Positions 1 through 39,190 are shown, counted from the first letter of the stretch. The stretch is DNA of 64,000 nt from Ashinkailepas kermadecensis (GCA_034440615.1 JAOTOM010004634.1:186001-250000), one strand, 5' to 3'. Notes: generated from the letters alone by a model not told the origin. Program-made: numbers and translations.

Positions 1-710
1 AGGGGTGCGTCAGGGGCTCTCATGTGCTGCGGGAAGGGTGACATGACCTTCACGTGCTGATGAGGTGGAAAACAGCATAGCTCCTCACGTGCTGAGGAAC
101 GGGCGTTGCGATATGGTTATCTGTGGGGCAGGGACATGACAAGTCTCTCACATGCGGTGGGCTGCTGGGAAAACAACGGGGTGGTCTCACGTGCGTGGGG
201 TATCAGAGGGACAAGACGGCAGACGGCAATACGGCAGCCCAGTATCAAACTGGGCTGGGAAGCGAAGACGAGATTAAACATTTTGATACCTGAGGGATCG
301 GAGATATAACGGGTATTCAAGTTCTACCGGGAAGATGTGCTGCAGCGATGACATATCGTCACGTGAGAAGAGATGTAAACGATGTTGGAAGGAGATGTTG
401 GAAGACAAGGTGTAACTTGGGAGTAGGATGAGGAAGGATGAGGAGTTTCAACTGATAAAGAGTGACGCGGATGAAATTACAGTCTACAGACCGGCAGCTG
501 TGAGACATGGCGTGGATGGAAGAAGAGAGGGCACGGCATTGTTGTCACAAGGGCAGTCAGGATGACACCTGCATAAAAGTACCGGACAAATCACTACTCG
601 TATGATAGGGCAGATAACTGGGTGTGGGGGAAGGGGAGGTGGGAGAGGTAAGCAACAGCCAGGGTACTCGTAGTCCAGATACCCACTACTAGGAATCGCA
701 CGGAGGACGT
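1..710. other. Mhc intron 13, degenerate repeats
   Basis: The first 230 bases contain several spaced cacgtg-containing motifs (ctcacgtgctga, ttcacgtgctga, ctcacatgcggtg), suggesting a decayed tandem repeat of about 50 bp. From 230 to 710 I see no exon, mobile element or further repeat. Confidence 0.4.
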
Positions 711-713
711 GTC

Positions 714-797
714 ACAGCAAGGTGGGTGAGCCGCACCGACCACAGCAAGGTGTGTGAGCCGCACCGACCACAGCAAGGTGTGTGAGCCGCACCGACC
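714..797. repeat. 28-bp minisatellite, three copies
   Basis: Three head-to-tail units with core cacagcaaggtgtgtgagcc, the first with one substitution. Lies in Mhc intron 13 just before the 34-mer array. Confidence 0.85.
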
Positions 798-859
798 ACA
801 GCTCAGTACAGTGTAATTGGAGCCGGACTGGTGCTGGTGCAGAACGGGTCTCAAGCGTC

Positions 860-2236
860 ACCAAGTGTAGTTGATGTTCGCAGTCTGTACGGTGCGGGGC
901 CTCAAGCGTCACCAAGTGTAGTTAATGTTCGCAGTCTGTACGGTGCGGAGTGTAGTTGATGTTCACAGTCTGTACGGTGCGGAGTGTAGTTGATGTTCGC
1001 AGTCTGTACGGTGCGGAGTGTAGTTGATGTTCGCAGTCTGTACGGTGCGGAGTGTAGTTGATGTTCGCAGTCTGTACGGTGCGGAGTGTAGTTAATGTTC
1101 GCAATCTGTACGGTGCGGAGTGTAGTTGATGTTCGCAGTCTGTACGGTGCGGAGTGTAGTTAATGTTCGCAGTCTGTACGGTGTGGAGTGTAGTTGATGT
1201 TCGCAGTCTGTACGGTGCGGAGTGTAGTTAATGTTCGCAGTTTGTACGGTGCGGAGTGTAGTTAATGTTCGCTGTCTGTACGGTGCGGAGTGTAGTTAAT
1301 GTTCGCAGCCTGTACGGTGCGGGGCCTCAAGCGTCACCAAGTGTAGTTAATGTTCGCAGTCTGTACGGTGCGGAGTGTAGCTAATGTTCGCAGTCTGTAC
1401 GGTGCGGAGTGTAGTTGATGTTCGCAGTCTGTACGGTGCGGAGTGTAGTTGATGTTCGCAGTCTGTACGGTGCGGAGTGTAGTTGATGTTCGCAGTCTGT
1501 ATGGTGCGGAGTGTAGTTGATGTTCGTAGTCTGTACGGTGCGGAGTGTAGTTGATGTTCGCAGTCTGTACGGTGCGGAGTGTAGTTGATGTTCGCAGTCT
1601 GTACGGTGCGGAGTGTAGTTGATGTTCGCAGTCTGTATGGTGCGGAGTGTAGTTGATGTTCGTAGTCTGTACGGTGCGGAGTGTAGATGATGTTCGCAGT
1701 CTGTACTGTGCAGTGTGTTATTTTGAGTCTGTACTGTGCGGTGTAGTTAATTTTCGCGTCTGTACGGTGCGGTGTAGTTAATGTTCGCAGTCTGTACTGT
1801 GCGTGTGTTAATTTTCAGTCTGTGGTGCGTGTGTTGATGTTCGTAGTCTGTACGGTGCGGTGTGATGATGTTCGCAGTCTGTACTGTGCGGAGTGTAGTT
1901 AATGTTCGCAGTCTGTACTGTGCGGAGTGTAGTTGATGTTCGCAGTCTGTACGGTGCGGAGTGTAGTTGATGTTCCCAGTCTGTACGGTGCGGAGTGTAG
2001 TTAATTTTCGCAGTCTGTACGGTGCGGAGTGTAGTTAATGTTCGCAGTCTGTACGGTGCGGAGTGTAGTTAATTTTCGCAGTCTGTACGGTGCGGAGTGT
2101 AGTTGATGTTCGCAGTCTGTACGGTGCGGAGTGTAGTTAATGTTCGCAGTCTGTACGGTGCGGAGTGTAGTCGATGTTCGCAGTCTGTACGGTGCGGAGT
2201 GTAGTTGATGTTCCCAGTCTGTACGGTGCGGAGTGC
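860..2236. repeat. 34-bp minisatellite, about 40 copies
   Basis: Unit core gatgttcgcagtctgtacgg followed by tgcggagtgtagtt. Copies are well kept at both ends; the middle (about 1690-1880) is shortened and decayed. The side motif ctcaagcgtcaccaag occurs near 850, 900 and 1326, marking a longer variant unit. The period is not a multiple of three, so open frames across it are artefacts. Intronic (after exon 13). Confidence 0.95.
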
Positions 2237-2874
2237 AGCGCAACTGAGTTTATCAGCCCGACAAATGCCACCGGCAATATGCACACAATTGCTCATGATT
2301 CATGAGCATATGAGCGTAAACCGAGTTGATGCGAAACCCTCGCTTTGTGTTTGTTTTTCCCTGAATAGCAGAATGTAATTAACTCAGTCGATTCTGGCCA
2401 ATTACGTTGCATGCTATGCTACAGCTCCATCACATATGGCCATGAGAGGTAGTCAATTGTATGCGTTCCTAGAATACCACAATAGCGTATTGATACGTAG
2501 AAAAATGGATCTTCAGCACGAGCAAGCGTCACACGGGACAGCAGAAAACAGCACGGGTGTCAAGACAGCAGGCCACCTTCTCTGTGCCGGGGACAGACAG
2601 ACAGCAGGTCCAGACAGCAGGCCACCTTCTCAAGCGTCACGGGACAGAAACAGAGGTGTGCGCTCTTGCCGGGGACAACGGAACACAACAGGTGGGGAAT
2701 GGGTGCACCACACACAAGTAACAATCACCATCCGAGCCGGTGCTGCAATCTCCGCTCCAACAGGGGCAAATACAAACCAGTCGCGAGCAGTACAGGGTGG
2801 GGTGCAAGGGATGAGGGGTGGGGTGCGGGTTGCGCTGTCTGAACTGACTCGCACCACAGCTGCAACCTCAGTAC
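2237..2874. other. Mhc intron 13 proximal part
   Basis: Between the 34-mer array and exon 13. Contains short imperfect repeats (agcaggccaccttctc at about 2570 and 2617). No exon recognised. Confidence 0.5.
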
Positions 2875-28612
<25,738 letters not shown>

Positions 28613-28907
28613 CTGTGAAGATGGAGAGAGTTCCATCAGTTCCCGACGGGGCGGAAGGTTGACGTCAAATGCGGTCTGCGCAGCCACCTGTACATTGGGG
28701 GGCGCTGGGCCGTTGCCGACGCTGTTTTTGTGTGCAAATCGCCGATGGTTTTATTCCACACCTGCAGCACAAATAAGAAAATGCACATATGTGGAGATGT
28801 AGCGCATCCTAATGGCAACGTCAGTGGCACAGGTCGGTCGAAGTTGGCGGGTTGTTGCCTGTCGCGTGCTTTGCAAAAGCGCACACCTGGCGCCGCTTCT
28901 GGCTATT

Positions 28908-28985
28908 GGCCGTTACAAAGCGTTATTGGCCGTTATGGCCATTACAAAGCGTTATTGGCCATTATTGCCATTACAAAGCGCAAGG
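28908..28985. repeat. ~28-bp tandem repeat, three copies
   Basis: Units with ttacaaagcgttattggccg, upstream of Mhc exon 1. Confidence 0.8.
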
Positions 28986-29904
28986 AGCCTCTGATGCCGG
29001 TGTCTCTGTCGGAATTAGTGCCTCCAAACCTGCCAAGTTGGCGGCGCCACCTCTGAGGGCTGTATGGTGTTTTTTTGTTGTTGATATTTACTTAGATGTG
29101 TGGGAATAGTGGCATTCGTCACCGGCATTTCGGAGGGAGGCCTGCCGCACCTGTTGAGCGACATCAGGATGTTTTTGGTGCGAGGTTCCATTTCTTGTCA
29201 GAGCAGTGCCATGACCAGGTTGATATGGAAATGTTACGTAGTATGTAGCACGGCGTTGCGTAATTGAAATTATGGTGATAGGAGCAATACTAATTCAGCG
29301 TATTACGTTTTTTTATTAACGCTTGGTTGATCATTAACCTAAAAGCGAACTTAGATAGAGCAAATGATAAGCTAACCCCCCGCGTAGTGCTGTATGGTGC
29401 CGCCTACGAGTACGACTGTCGCCTGTCGAATCGAAACCAAGCCTAGCTAGAAGAGAAATAAAACGACACCAGCGTATGGTTTGCTACGTGACATCTTGAT
29501 TGACACCAACCGTGTTTCCGTGGGGTCATTTGGGTGAGGACAAAAGTCAAATGGGCAAAATGGAAACATTTTGAGAACTCTGCAACTTTTAACAAACCTA
29601 CTGCTCATGATGCCAACCCAAAATATTATTTCGTGTAAATTTCATCAAAACTGGTCGGCACACCCAAGCGCTAGATTCCGAAACCTTGGGGTATTGCATC
29701 AACGCTCCTTCTCCCCACCCCCTTGTCAGAGAGGGCTAATAACACGAGCTAAGCTTGCACCACATTAAGCTGAACTAGGGTGATCTTCACCAATCAAGAA
29801 TCTCTCGGGAAAAAGTGCAAACACGTCAGAGCGCACGGCCTCTCGAGATGCCCGCCGCCATGCCACTGCGGTTCCGACTGGAGCGAAGTGCACCGGCAGA
29901 CCAG
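28986..29904. other. Region upstream of Mhc exon 1, no gene seen
   Basis: 29571-29760 loosely resembles the right part of the ~450-bp TTAA-type element (a segment with gattccgaaaccttggggt, then C-rich, then ggctaataacacgag), so an old degenerate copy is possible. Confidence 0.3.
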
Positions 29905-30122
29905 ACAGATGTGTCACACGTTCGGCATATGTGTCACATAGTCTCCAGATGTGTCACATATCCTGCAGACGTGTCACATGTTCGACAACTGTGCCACATG
30001 TTCAGCAGATGTGCCACATGTTCGGCAGATGTGTCATAGTCTGCAGATGTCCCATATGTTCGGCAGATGTGTCATATAGTCTGCAGATGTGCCACATGTG
30101 TCGGCAGATGTGCCACATACTC
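29905..30122. repeat. 20-bp minisatellite, about eleven copies
   Basis: Unit gtgtcacatgttcggcagat with several substitutions. Likely intron or 5' flank of Mhc. Confidence 0.9.
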
Positions 30123-30958
30123 AGCTGCTCGAGCTGACCTGACACAGCCGGAATGTAATGCTCTGTCGGGCGGCTGACAGCCAGTCTGGCTACTGAGGCG
30201 CCGCCTGCCACCTGCACGCCCAGAATATCCGCCCCGCAGCCGGAGGGGGCTGGGCGGGGGAGGGGTGTTGTTTTTGGCCGGATACTGCAGCGTCGACCCA
30301 CTGAGGATGGACGGCGAGAGTGTCTGGTGTCAGTATGTGGATCTTCAGGTCATCTGGGCGCTGTGAAGGTTTGCCCGATGACCTCATCAGTAAGGGCTTG
30401 CAGGAGGAGGCGTAGAGAAAAAGGGGCATGAGGGAGGCGGCTGATATCCTGTGCTCTTCGTCAGCTAACCCTCCCCTAGTGGAGTGGGTTACACCAGCGG
30501 CAGGAGGTGTGACTGCGATCAGCTGAAAGAACAGCGGTAGCAGCACGTCGCTCTTTGGCTGGATGTGCAACACTTTGACGATTTTTTTCCAGTAAAAAAG
30601 AATTGTCAGGTCCCGCCAGGTCGCTGGGCTACGTCATCGCCCCTAGATACGTGAATCAATTATGTTAAGATGGTGTTGTTGCTATTTTGCTGTGGCTATT
30701 GTGCTCGTGTGATTCATGTTTAATTTTGATAGATTTTGCATAAACATCTAACAAAATAAAATTGCACTTGTAAATTGAAAATTGTAAATTGCAGAACATG
30801 CAATTTGATTCGTGATCTCTTCCAGGTCAAATCAGATCGTTACACCAATGAGTACTGGATGACTGACTGTTTTAGCTCTCATGACAGACCAAGATAGCTT
30901 GGTGGCCCACATTCAGTTTGACGGCTTTTATTCTTTAAAATTGTCAACACCCTCTCGC
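30123..30958. other. Unassigned region
   Basis: A 127-codon open frame on the minus strand (30573-30190) has no family I recognise and no coding signs. Otherwise unique sequence. Confidence 0.3.
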
Positions 30959-30962
30959 TTGA

Positions 30963-31414
30963 ACATGTGCTGCAGTGTAGTGTGAAGGGGGGGGCGGATT
31001 TCACCCACCCAACTATTTTCCGACTATACCTCACAAAATGGCAGCAATATTGCAATGAAGTCTTGTGTTGCTGACTGTGACTGTGTTGCAAATGGATAAG
31101 TGCATCGGATACAGTCTTTCTTTGTGAGTTGGTAAATGTAGGAACTGCCGGAGTGCGAAGGCAACCGACCGGCCACCGGCCGTCCTCTTGGAGTTCACGA
31201 TCATAAAGGATTCATCGGCAAGGCGTGCCGGCCGATCTCGACCGCATTTGGCCCTGAACACATTGACCAATGGTATACTGCCGGGAGTTCACGACCGCCG
31301 CAATCTCCCGGCCAAATCTCGCTGTTCTAGCTTCGGTGGTTTCCGAAATCTTGGGGCAACGGTATCCCCTTCCTCTGGTCAGCGTTATGTGCGCTCGGTC
31401 TCCCGGCGCTCGTG
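30963..31414. mobile_element. ~450-bp TIR element (TTAA type), copy 2
   Basis: 452 bp between two direct TTGA tetramers (30959-30962, 31415-31418). Internal segment ggtggtttccgaaatcttgg and the end gtctcccggcgctcgtg match the 40.6-kb copy; the left end is decayed. Length agrees with the other copies (449, 450 bp). Confidence 0.7.
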
Positions 31415-31418
31415 TTGA

Positions 31419-32280
31419 AACAATTTATTCCAGAATATTGCCATTTCATTTACATCTAAAACTTGGTCTCAGCTTCCGGTAAGCTTACTGACCTGTTATC
31501 TATGCGTTTGTTAAGGTCAACTACAATAGCCAGTTTCACAACGGCCGCCAACGGGAAGTAACCGTCATGACATCGCAATGGCGGGCTCAGGCCACATCAA
31601 TTACGTTATCTGAAAACGTCTAAATTACATAGGCGACGAAGTTAACCTATACATAAACACACAAGGATCCTAACTTACCTAAAACGACCAATTTTTGGTC
31701 CAGTAACAGCTTGTTTATGCACACACCCTGAAAATGTTCCTCTAAATTTGTGCATGGAGAGCGTGGCTGGAGACCTGGAAAGTCAGAACACACGAACCCG
31801 ACCAATGTCGACATATTTGAACAAGCCTACCCTACAATATCGCGTTTGTTTTGCCCTTCATGTTGGGCATGTGCCGCACATGGCCAAATCGTCTGCGCAC
31901 CGACTTTGTGGTGAATTTGCACATTCGTGTGGCGACTGTTACCTGCCACGCCGCTCGCGCGTAAAAGTTTTAATAAAAAAATTAAAAAAACTTTCATCAT
32001 GGGTATCGATTTGGCACATACCCGCCAAATTCTTGGCCTTTGAATGTTAGCTTTACCACCAACAGTTAATATGTTTAACATGGGACCCTACGGGACCCGC
32101 AATGGTCTTCAGAAATTGGCAGAAAATGGGCCTGCCGTTGTGTTCGTCTCGCAGACGGCGCGCGCGCCGGGATGGCTCCACGTTTCCCGCCCAGAAGAGA
32201 GACGGCGCGGGCGTGCCGGCGGGCGCGAACGACAGCCAGCCGGCCGCGCGGGATGGCCGACCTAACAGTCTCGGATGCGA
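31419..32280. other. Unassigned region
   Basis: No exon or element recognised. GC content rises towards the array at 32.3 kb. Confidence 0.3.
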
Positions 32281-32289
32281 ACGTCACGC

Positions 32290-33270
32290 CGACACCGGAC
32301 CCTGGCGTCACGCCGCCAATGGACCCGGGCGTCACGCCGCCACCTGACCCGGGCGTCACGCCGCTGCTGGACCCGGGCGTCACGCCGCTGCTGGACCCGG
32401 GCGTCACGCCCCCACCGGACCCGGGCGTCACGCCGTCGCTGGACCCGGGCGTCACGCCGCTGCTGGACCCGGGCATCACGCCCCCACCGGACCCGGGCGT
32501 CACGCCGTCGCCGGACCCGGGCGTCACGCCGCTGCTGGACCCGGGCGTCACGCCCCCACCGGACCCGGGCGTCACGCCGTCGCTGGACCCGGGCGTCACG
32601 CCGCTGCTGGACCAGGGCGTCACGCCGCTGCTGGACCCGGGCGTCACGCCCCCACCGGATCCGGGCGTCACGCCGCCACTGGACCCGGGCGTCACGCCGC
32701 TGCTGGACCCGGGCGTCACGCCCCCACCGGACCCGGGCGTCACGCCGTCGCTGGACCCGGGCGTCACGCCGTCGCTGGACCCGGGCGTCACGCCGCCACC
32801 GGACCCGGGCGTCACGCCGCCACCGGACCCGGGCGTCACGCCGCCACTGGACCCGGGCGTCACGCCGCCACCGGACCCGGGCGTCACGCCGCCACCGGAC
32901 CCGGGCGTCACGCCGCCACCTGACCCGGGCGTCACGCCGCCACCGGACCCGGGCGTCACGCCGCCACCGGACCCGGGCGTCACGCCGCCACCGGACCCGG
33001 GCGCCACGCCGCTGCTGGACCCGGGCGTCACGCCGCCACTGGACCCGGGCGTCACGCCGCTACTGGACCCGGGCGTCACGCCGCCACCGGACCCGGGCGT
33101 CACGCCGCCACTGGACCCGGGCGTCACGCCGCCACTGGACCCGGGCGTCACGCCGCCACTGGACCCGGGCGTCACGCCGCCACTGGACCCGGGCGTCACG
33201 CCGCCACTGGACCCGGGCGTCACGCCGCCACTGGACCCGGGCGTCACGCCGCCACCGGACCCGGGCGCGG
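32290..33270. repeat. 24-bp GC-rich minisatellite, about 41 copies
   Basis: Unit ccgggcgtcacgccgccacc plus ggac. Variation is confined almost entirely to the six bases before ggac (ccaccg, ctgctg, tcgctg, ccactg). The 24-base period and lack of stops leave four of six frames open (plus strand DPGVTPPP repeats, minus strand GGVTPGSS repeats). Variants change the amino acid in every frame, so no coding constraint is visible. Confidence 0.95.
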
Positions 33271-35710
33271 TTAGTCGGCGCCGGGATAGCATGGCACGTG
33301 GAAGCCGCATGTAGCATGTTCAGAGGCTGGCTATCTGATCGGGTTTTATTTCTGATAAATGTCTTATACCACCCGGACCGCTTCTGATCGCACTTAAGCC
33401 TAGAAGTGCGATCATCAAATCCATAATTTTATCATTGCCACCGTTGAATATGTTTTGTCACTTTGCTTTGCTTGTTTTTGTTTTTGCTGATTTGTCGTTT
33501 TGTGTTACCAGGAGGTAATTTATCGCCTAGGTGCCACACTCGGATGCGCCAGTAAGTCCAGTCTGTGCATCTACGTGTCATGCTCTGTACGTTTCATGCT
33601 GCTTCAAGTAAGCCAACAGAAGTATCTTAGGTGATGAGGTGACGTAACAGAACTGAGCTGCGCACTATCATATTCTCCAAAATACCACGCATTGTGTTGC
33701 AACCATGCGTCAATATTCGCAACAGTAGGTCGCTGTCCCAATCACCCGCTTGCGCTTGGTAGAGTGTGGGGAAAGTGACACGAATTTCTAACTTCCCGGC
33801 AAACTACGAACTTTGATGACTCATCGCAAAAACGGATTTTTTTCAGGTTGGCAGAGTGTTTGAGTCATCTACCTTCCGAGCATGGTTATTTGTTAGATTC
33901 GGCCAAGCTAGCACTAGAGTTGGCGGTATTGCTAAGTCCGCAGTGGTGTCGGAACGATGCTCAGACACAGTGGCACGGATAGAATTCCACTAAAGTGGGC
34001 CCGACCAAAACAAATGTTACGAACAGAGAACGTTTTCGGCGAAAATTTTTGTTTGCTTTGCCTGGTGAACATCTCAATTTTTTATTTCATCGAGTGTGTT
34101 TCTGGTTGCTAATGGGGCCGGGCCCCTATCCCTCTTGTCTGTACCTCTTCTCAGAGAACAATTGATTTATGTGACGTCACGGTTGCTATGATACAGTGTA
34201 AATACCTCCGGTCAGGTCCGTCCTGTCGGATCAGTTTCCCCACACTCCAGGTGATGGTGCGGTGACCTAGATGCTTCACCTAAACCTAGACGTGACCTAG
34301 ATGCTTGAGATGATGGCCATGTCCCGTGCCCTTGCTAACTGCAGCCTGGCAGCTCTCCTGGCAATAATCATCTTGAAAGTATCATGGTTGTTTTGGCCTC
34401 GGCGATTTTAGTTGGTGGGAAAGGGTTTGATCGAAAACGTTTGGAATAAGGCGAACGTTTGATCTATGGGAACTAAGATTTGTCCCAAAGCATACTTTTA
34501 TACTCCTTAGATGCGATTGTGGAAAACATAGAGCCAGAATGTGATACAATTTGTGTCTAAATGCAGTCCCACAGAAAAAAGACATTCTTCTTGATGGGTT
34601 AGTTCATAATGACTTAATTCCGATTAGATCCGATAAACAAATTGTGAAAATATGAACTCAGACAATCACATACTACTAACGAAGGAAGGCTACCGAACTC
34701 AAACAAGTCATGCCAGCATCGGTAGGTGAGGGAAGACACCCAATTAATTAGTGGGCATCACAAGCCGACAACTTAGCCTAGTTGAGCGCTACTCTGCAAA
34801 AAAAGAACCGGACGTTACAAGATGATGTGGCAGCTGGCTAGCAATGCTTGTCTGTTTTTTTCCCCAGTTGTTCGCGTGTATGTGTTCTATTATGTTAGAT
34901 AAGTGATGACAGGAATGCAGTATAGGTGCAATTGCTCTTCGCTTTATCCTACTGTAATGCTAGTATGATGTGAAACTGAGGTATTGTCGTGCGTCCATGT
35001 TATTGACAGACATACTACCAGTATGAGGCCCCATTCAATGCGAGAGACGAGCAGGACAATATGACTCAGAGTTCCCTCCACAAGATCGAGGACCATGACA
35101 GGCAACGGACTCAGCATCCTCAACAGGTCTTGATTGCTCGCGGATATATAACATCCTCAGCAGCGTCAACAACCCTTGATAGCCCGCGCAGATTAAACAA
35201 TCTTGCCAAATTTTGGCGGGAGTGAAAACATTTCAGAAATAAATGCAGCGGATTTCGGCAGTGTATCGCCGCATGACACGTGCACGCACAATGCTCGTCA
35301 ACGGCGCCCGACTTGGCAACTTTGCCTTCATAAGAGCCCTGAAGTTTACTCGCTGCAGTCGAAATTGCATGCAATCTTGCCGAAATGTGGCCCCGCCGAC
35401 GAATACTGTGCCTGCATCACACAGCCAAACGCGCTATGCCCAACTGTCGCGAAATAGATTGTGTTGCAAAATGTACACGTGTCTCGGTCATTTGTGTCTC
35501 GCGACTCCTCTGCTCAATTTACACCATGCGTACGTCCAACGCAGCACTATCAATGATTAACTGACCCCGATGCACGGGCACTCGGTCATATTATGCCGGT
35601 CTCCGTCAGAATGTGCAGGACTTGTTGCATGGATGGTGCCCGGCAATGTACCAATGCATTTTACCACATTTCGAGCAAATCGATGCAAATGTTTTGATCG
35701 ATTCTGAACA
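33271..35710. other. Unassigned region
   Basis: AT-rich single-copy sequence. I found no exon, recognisable mobile element or tandem array. Confidence 0.4.
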
Positions 35711-35886
35711 AAGAGATGAACCTTGGCTCCTTTTACGACGCATTCAACTGCTAGGTCATATAGCGTCGCCTATCTCTCACGCCGATTGGTCGCCGGTGGA
35801 CTCGGTATTTCCGCCGGTTGCCCGATGCGAACCCACAATCTAACGATCAAGAGTCCGATACCATACTGACTGAGCTACCGTGGCCC
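35711..35886 (-). mobile_element. tRNA-derived SINE, family A, copy 2
   Basis: Minus strand: ccacggtagctcagtcagta, gattgtgggttcgcatcggg, then body ccaatcggcgtgagagatag and gcgacgctatatgacctagc, matching the copies at 12.8 and 61.1 kb. Target duplication not clear. Confidence 0.88.
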
Positions 35887-37833
35887 CAGATAGATTCTTA
35901 AAGACAAAGTTTCGAGGAACACGTTAGTTACCAATTCAGCTTGGAAGTCGCCGGCATTCATTACTTCTCCTCTATCAATGTTTGCAATTACGGCGTGGGT
36001 TTACAGTCACCAGATAGTGTGTAAATGCACAGAAAAAAACGATTTTGGTACTACATGGGCTCCATCTTAGTTATTAATCTCCATACAACACAAACATGCC
36101 AATCATATTTTATCGACATCTTATTCTGCGGAAATTTTGATTTGGATGGTCAAATAAAAGTGCTTTCTTCTGTTGCGTACGGCGGCATACATTCATGGGA
36201 AACAGAAGTTCGTGCTGGTGTTCGCATAACAAAAAATAGTGCATGCTACAAAGAAGCAGACACATATTCCGAGGTCCGCCAACAGCTTCATGCACAACGG
36301 CACCCATTTCAACAACGAATTCCAAAGTTAGCAGTTTTCAGTTCGGCGACGCCAAATTGGCTATTTCCCCGCCGTGCGCTGGTCAGCTGGCACTTAGCCG
36401 GAGCCGGCACCGTCGCTACCCGCTGGGTTCCCCAGACGTTTTCTTTGAACGAACCATGTGCTCACTTGATAGTATGAAGTGCTTCAGTGCAGTAACTTTG
36501 TGAATGGTATCTGATTGTCTAAGTGCGTATTTATTCAGCCTTTCATCAGACCTAGTCGGAATTATTCCAGCAGTCCTGAACATTCATATTTTAAGTCTCA
36601 AGAATGAAGGCTTGAAGGGTCGCGACAAAAATGGATCCAAAAGCGTGACGGCCGGAGCGGGGTGAGTCACTCGGTTGGCCGTTCGTCACATACACCCCGG
36701 AGTAGGCTTTCTCAGGCTTCACCCTCGCCCGTCAGCAATGGCCATGTCCCTCCACCCAGGTGGTGAGACCTTGCAGGAAAAGAAAGGCACACTGAAATCT
36801 GGGTCAATATCTGATGTATTCTATGGGGTTGAATGGTGTACGTAGAGGAGGGTATTCCTTCTGATGAAACCGTTGTAGTCTTTTTTTAAAGATGGTTCAT
36901 TGAAAGAAAGATAATCGTTCCATATTATAGTTTCAAGTGCAAAATGGTAAAAAAGCATACCAAACATCGCCACTAAATCGGCGGGTTCATAGCTGGAGCT
37001 TCAGCATAACCTCTGTACCATCTCCATTCATATATATATACTTAAGGATGCACATATCAATGATAAGTATGCACATAAGTGCAGCTATGACGTCAGGTAT
37101 ACAAATACGTGCATTCATGACGTATCATGCGAAATTTCCGATACATAATTGCCAGAAAGCGTGCTGCTTGGTTGCAGACGGTAATTCCCCTCAGCTGGAG
37201 CGGCACCCTCTCCTCCACTTCACAAGATCCTGTACCTACAGGCGCGCACCAACCACCAAGAGTTCGCCCGCTCTCACCCTTCCAGATGATCGCCACTCAG
37301 TTCACCTCTTCGTTGGTTCTCCGCTGCCAGTGCTCAAGTCCACAGCCACAGGCGCATGCAGGACACACAGAAACAGGGGCACCGTTCAAACGGACGTTTA
37401 TTGCACACAGGCAGACGGTCTGAGGTCAACCACGTGTCGGATCACGTCAGATCACGTCAGGTCACGTTGCTGCGCCAGTCCCGCAATGGGACGGTGAGAC
37501 ATGGAACAGCCGGGACAGCAGACGGCGACGGCTGCAACAGCAGACCGCCCACTGGGTCACCGCTGTGGCCCTTCGTGGGTACACAGGCTGGCAGGCAGGG
37601 GCTTACCATTGGCTAACGAACACGGCATGACCTCCCAGTGCGCGACGACAATACGACGTCAGTTGTGCCCCGACGGTAAAGCATCGGGTGCGTGTGGTTT
37701 CTGGCGATGCCGATGACTGGCAAAGTTTAATGCTGTTGGTGTATTGCGCTGGAATTGGACTAGTTCCAGAGAGGGATGCAATTGGTAGCATGTTTAACCC
37801 GTAACTATTATGTCATGTGTGCTGTATGTGCTA

Positions 37834-37837
<4 letters not shown>
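35887..37837. other. Unassigned region
   Basis: A 150-codon plus-strand open frame (36025-36477) and a 186-codon one (36937-37497) show no family motif. No element recognised. Confidence 0.35.

Positions 37838-37896
<59 letters not shown>
37838..37896. repeat. (AT)n microsatellite
   Basis: About 58 bases of alternating AT. Confidence 0.97.
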
Positions 37897-37903
<7 letters not shown>

Positions 37904-38817
37904 CGTATATAATCTAGATAAATGTAAGTATATATATGTAGCAATATATTGCAATATATTGCCCGCAACCTCAAATAACGCATCTGACCATTCCCCCTTG
38001 CATGCTTAAGACCCAATTAATGTCACGGTGCAAAGACTTGTGTGAGTAAAACACTATTTCGGGTACTCAGGAATACACAGATAGATGGGAGGTCACGCTC
38101 CTCCCTCCTCATAAAGTCATAAAGTCAGTGTTAAGGCTTAATAAGAACCACAGGGGCCCATCTGGGTTAAGCCTATCTAGGAAAGGTACTATAAATGTAC
38201 ATACTCTCACCCCAATCAATCCCTTATCTCAAGTTCCCAGGAAGCTATATATCCCAGCCTATCTAGCACCATTCACTTGCTATTGCATAACACCCTCAAC
38301 AATTACAAACTCCTCCCATCATACCCATTGTGCTACCATAGACAATCTCATCAGTATCACATCCCGAAGGAAGGTGCTGAATCCACTGCTAGGTACACCC
38401 TATATAAAGTTATACAGCGTTTAGACCATAGTTTTGTGAAGCTCCGCCCATGCACCTGTGTAACAATTTGGAATGAAGAAGTGGGGAGACGCGGACAGTC
38501 GGTCGGTGTGACATGCATCTCAAAGGACGGTGAGCAACACAGTATCACAAGGGGTTGGCACCGTCTTCAGGCAGGTACCGGGAGCTTCGCAGGCAACATA
38601 CGGCCGCACTGCCATCACCAGATGCAGAGAGGGGAGGGGCGGGCACACGGGAGGTCAGGTCAGGTCAGCCTGATGTAGGTCATAGGCGATCAGTAGGCAG
38701 GCCGAACTCTGGGCAGTCAGGGGTCACACGGCGACCGACAGAGGTCAGCGGGGGTCAGCAGAGCCCAACGCCGAAGTCTCTCTCACAGGGGCACGGCACG
38801 CGCTACGTTCCACTCAC
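37897..38817. other. Unassigned region
   Basis: No recognised feature apart from aggtcaggtcaggtca words at 38655. Could be the first part of a long 5' intron of Mhc if the GC-rich block at 38.8-39.2 kb is its first exon. Confidence 0.3.
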
Positions 38818-39190
38818 GCCTGCGGTCGGGTCTGTGAGCGGGTGGTGCTGCCGGGGCGGCGCTGCTGACCTCGCGTCACCCGAGCCGGCAGCCGCCGCCG
38901 TGTCGACGCCTCCCATTGGACGCCTGAGGGCAGCGCTCCGTCCAGGCGGCCAATGGGCAGCGCCGGCGCACGCACCACCGCCGGACAGTTTTGGCGGCCG
39001 CGCTGGAAATATTCCGGCGACGTCCGAGCCTCAGCTGGCTGCCAGCACCTCCGGGACCGGCGCTGGCACCCGTCCAGACAGATGGACAGAGGCAGAGTGC
39101 TGCCCGCGCTCTCTCTTGCAGCGCCACTCAGAAGCCAGCGACGAATATGTCCGGGTCCAGCAAGACGGATGGAAGGAAACGCGCGCCCAC
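38818..39190 (-). promoter_or_regulatory. Candidate GC-rich promoter and untranslated first exon of Mhc
   Basis: CpG-rich block with CCAAT motifs in both orientations (cccattggac near 38909, ccaatgggc near 38950). On the minus strand it ends at ACCGCAGGC followed by gtgagtgg, a good donor at 38812-38817. Exon 1 at 28612 needs an upstream untranslated exon, and this is the only GC-rich island with a donor in the right orientation that I noticed. No TATA box or start site could be assigned. Pure inference from position and composition. Confidence 0.25.

Noticed and set aside
32075..33387. Open frames of 370-411 codons on both strands (DPGVTPPP or GGVTPGSS repeats)
   Set aside because: Product of a stop-free 24-bp repeat. 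Variants change the residue in every frame and both strands are open, so coding is not supported, although it cannot be excluded.
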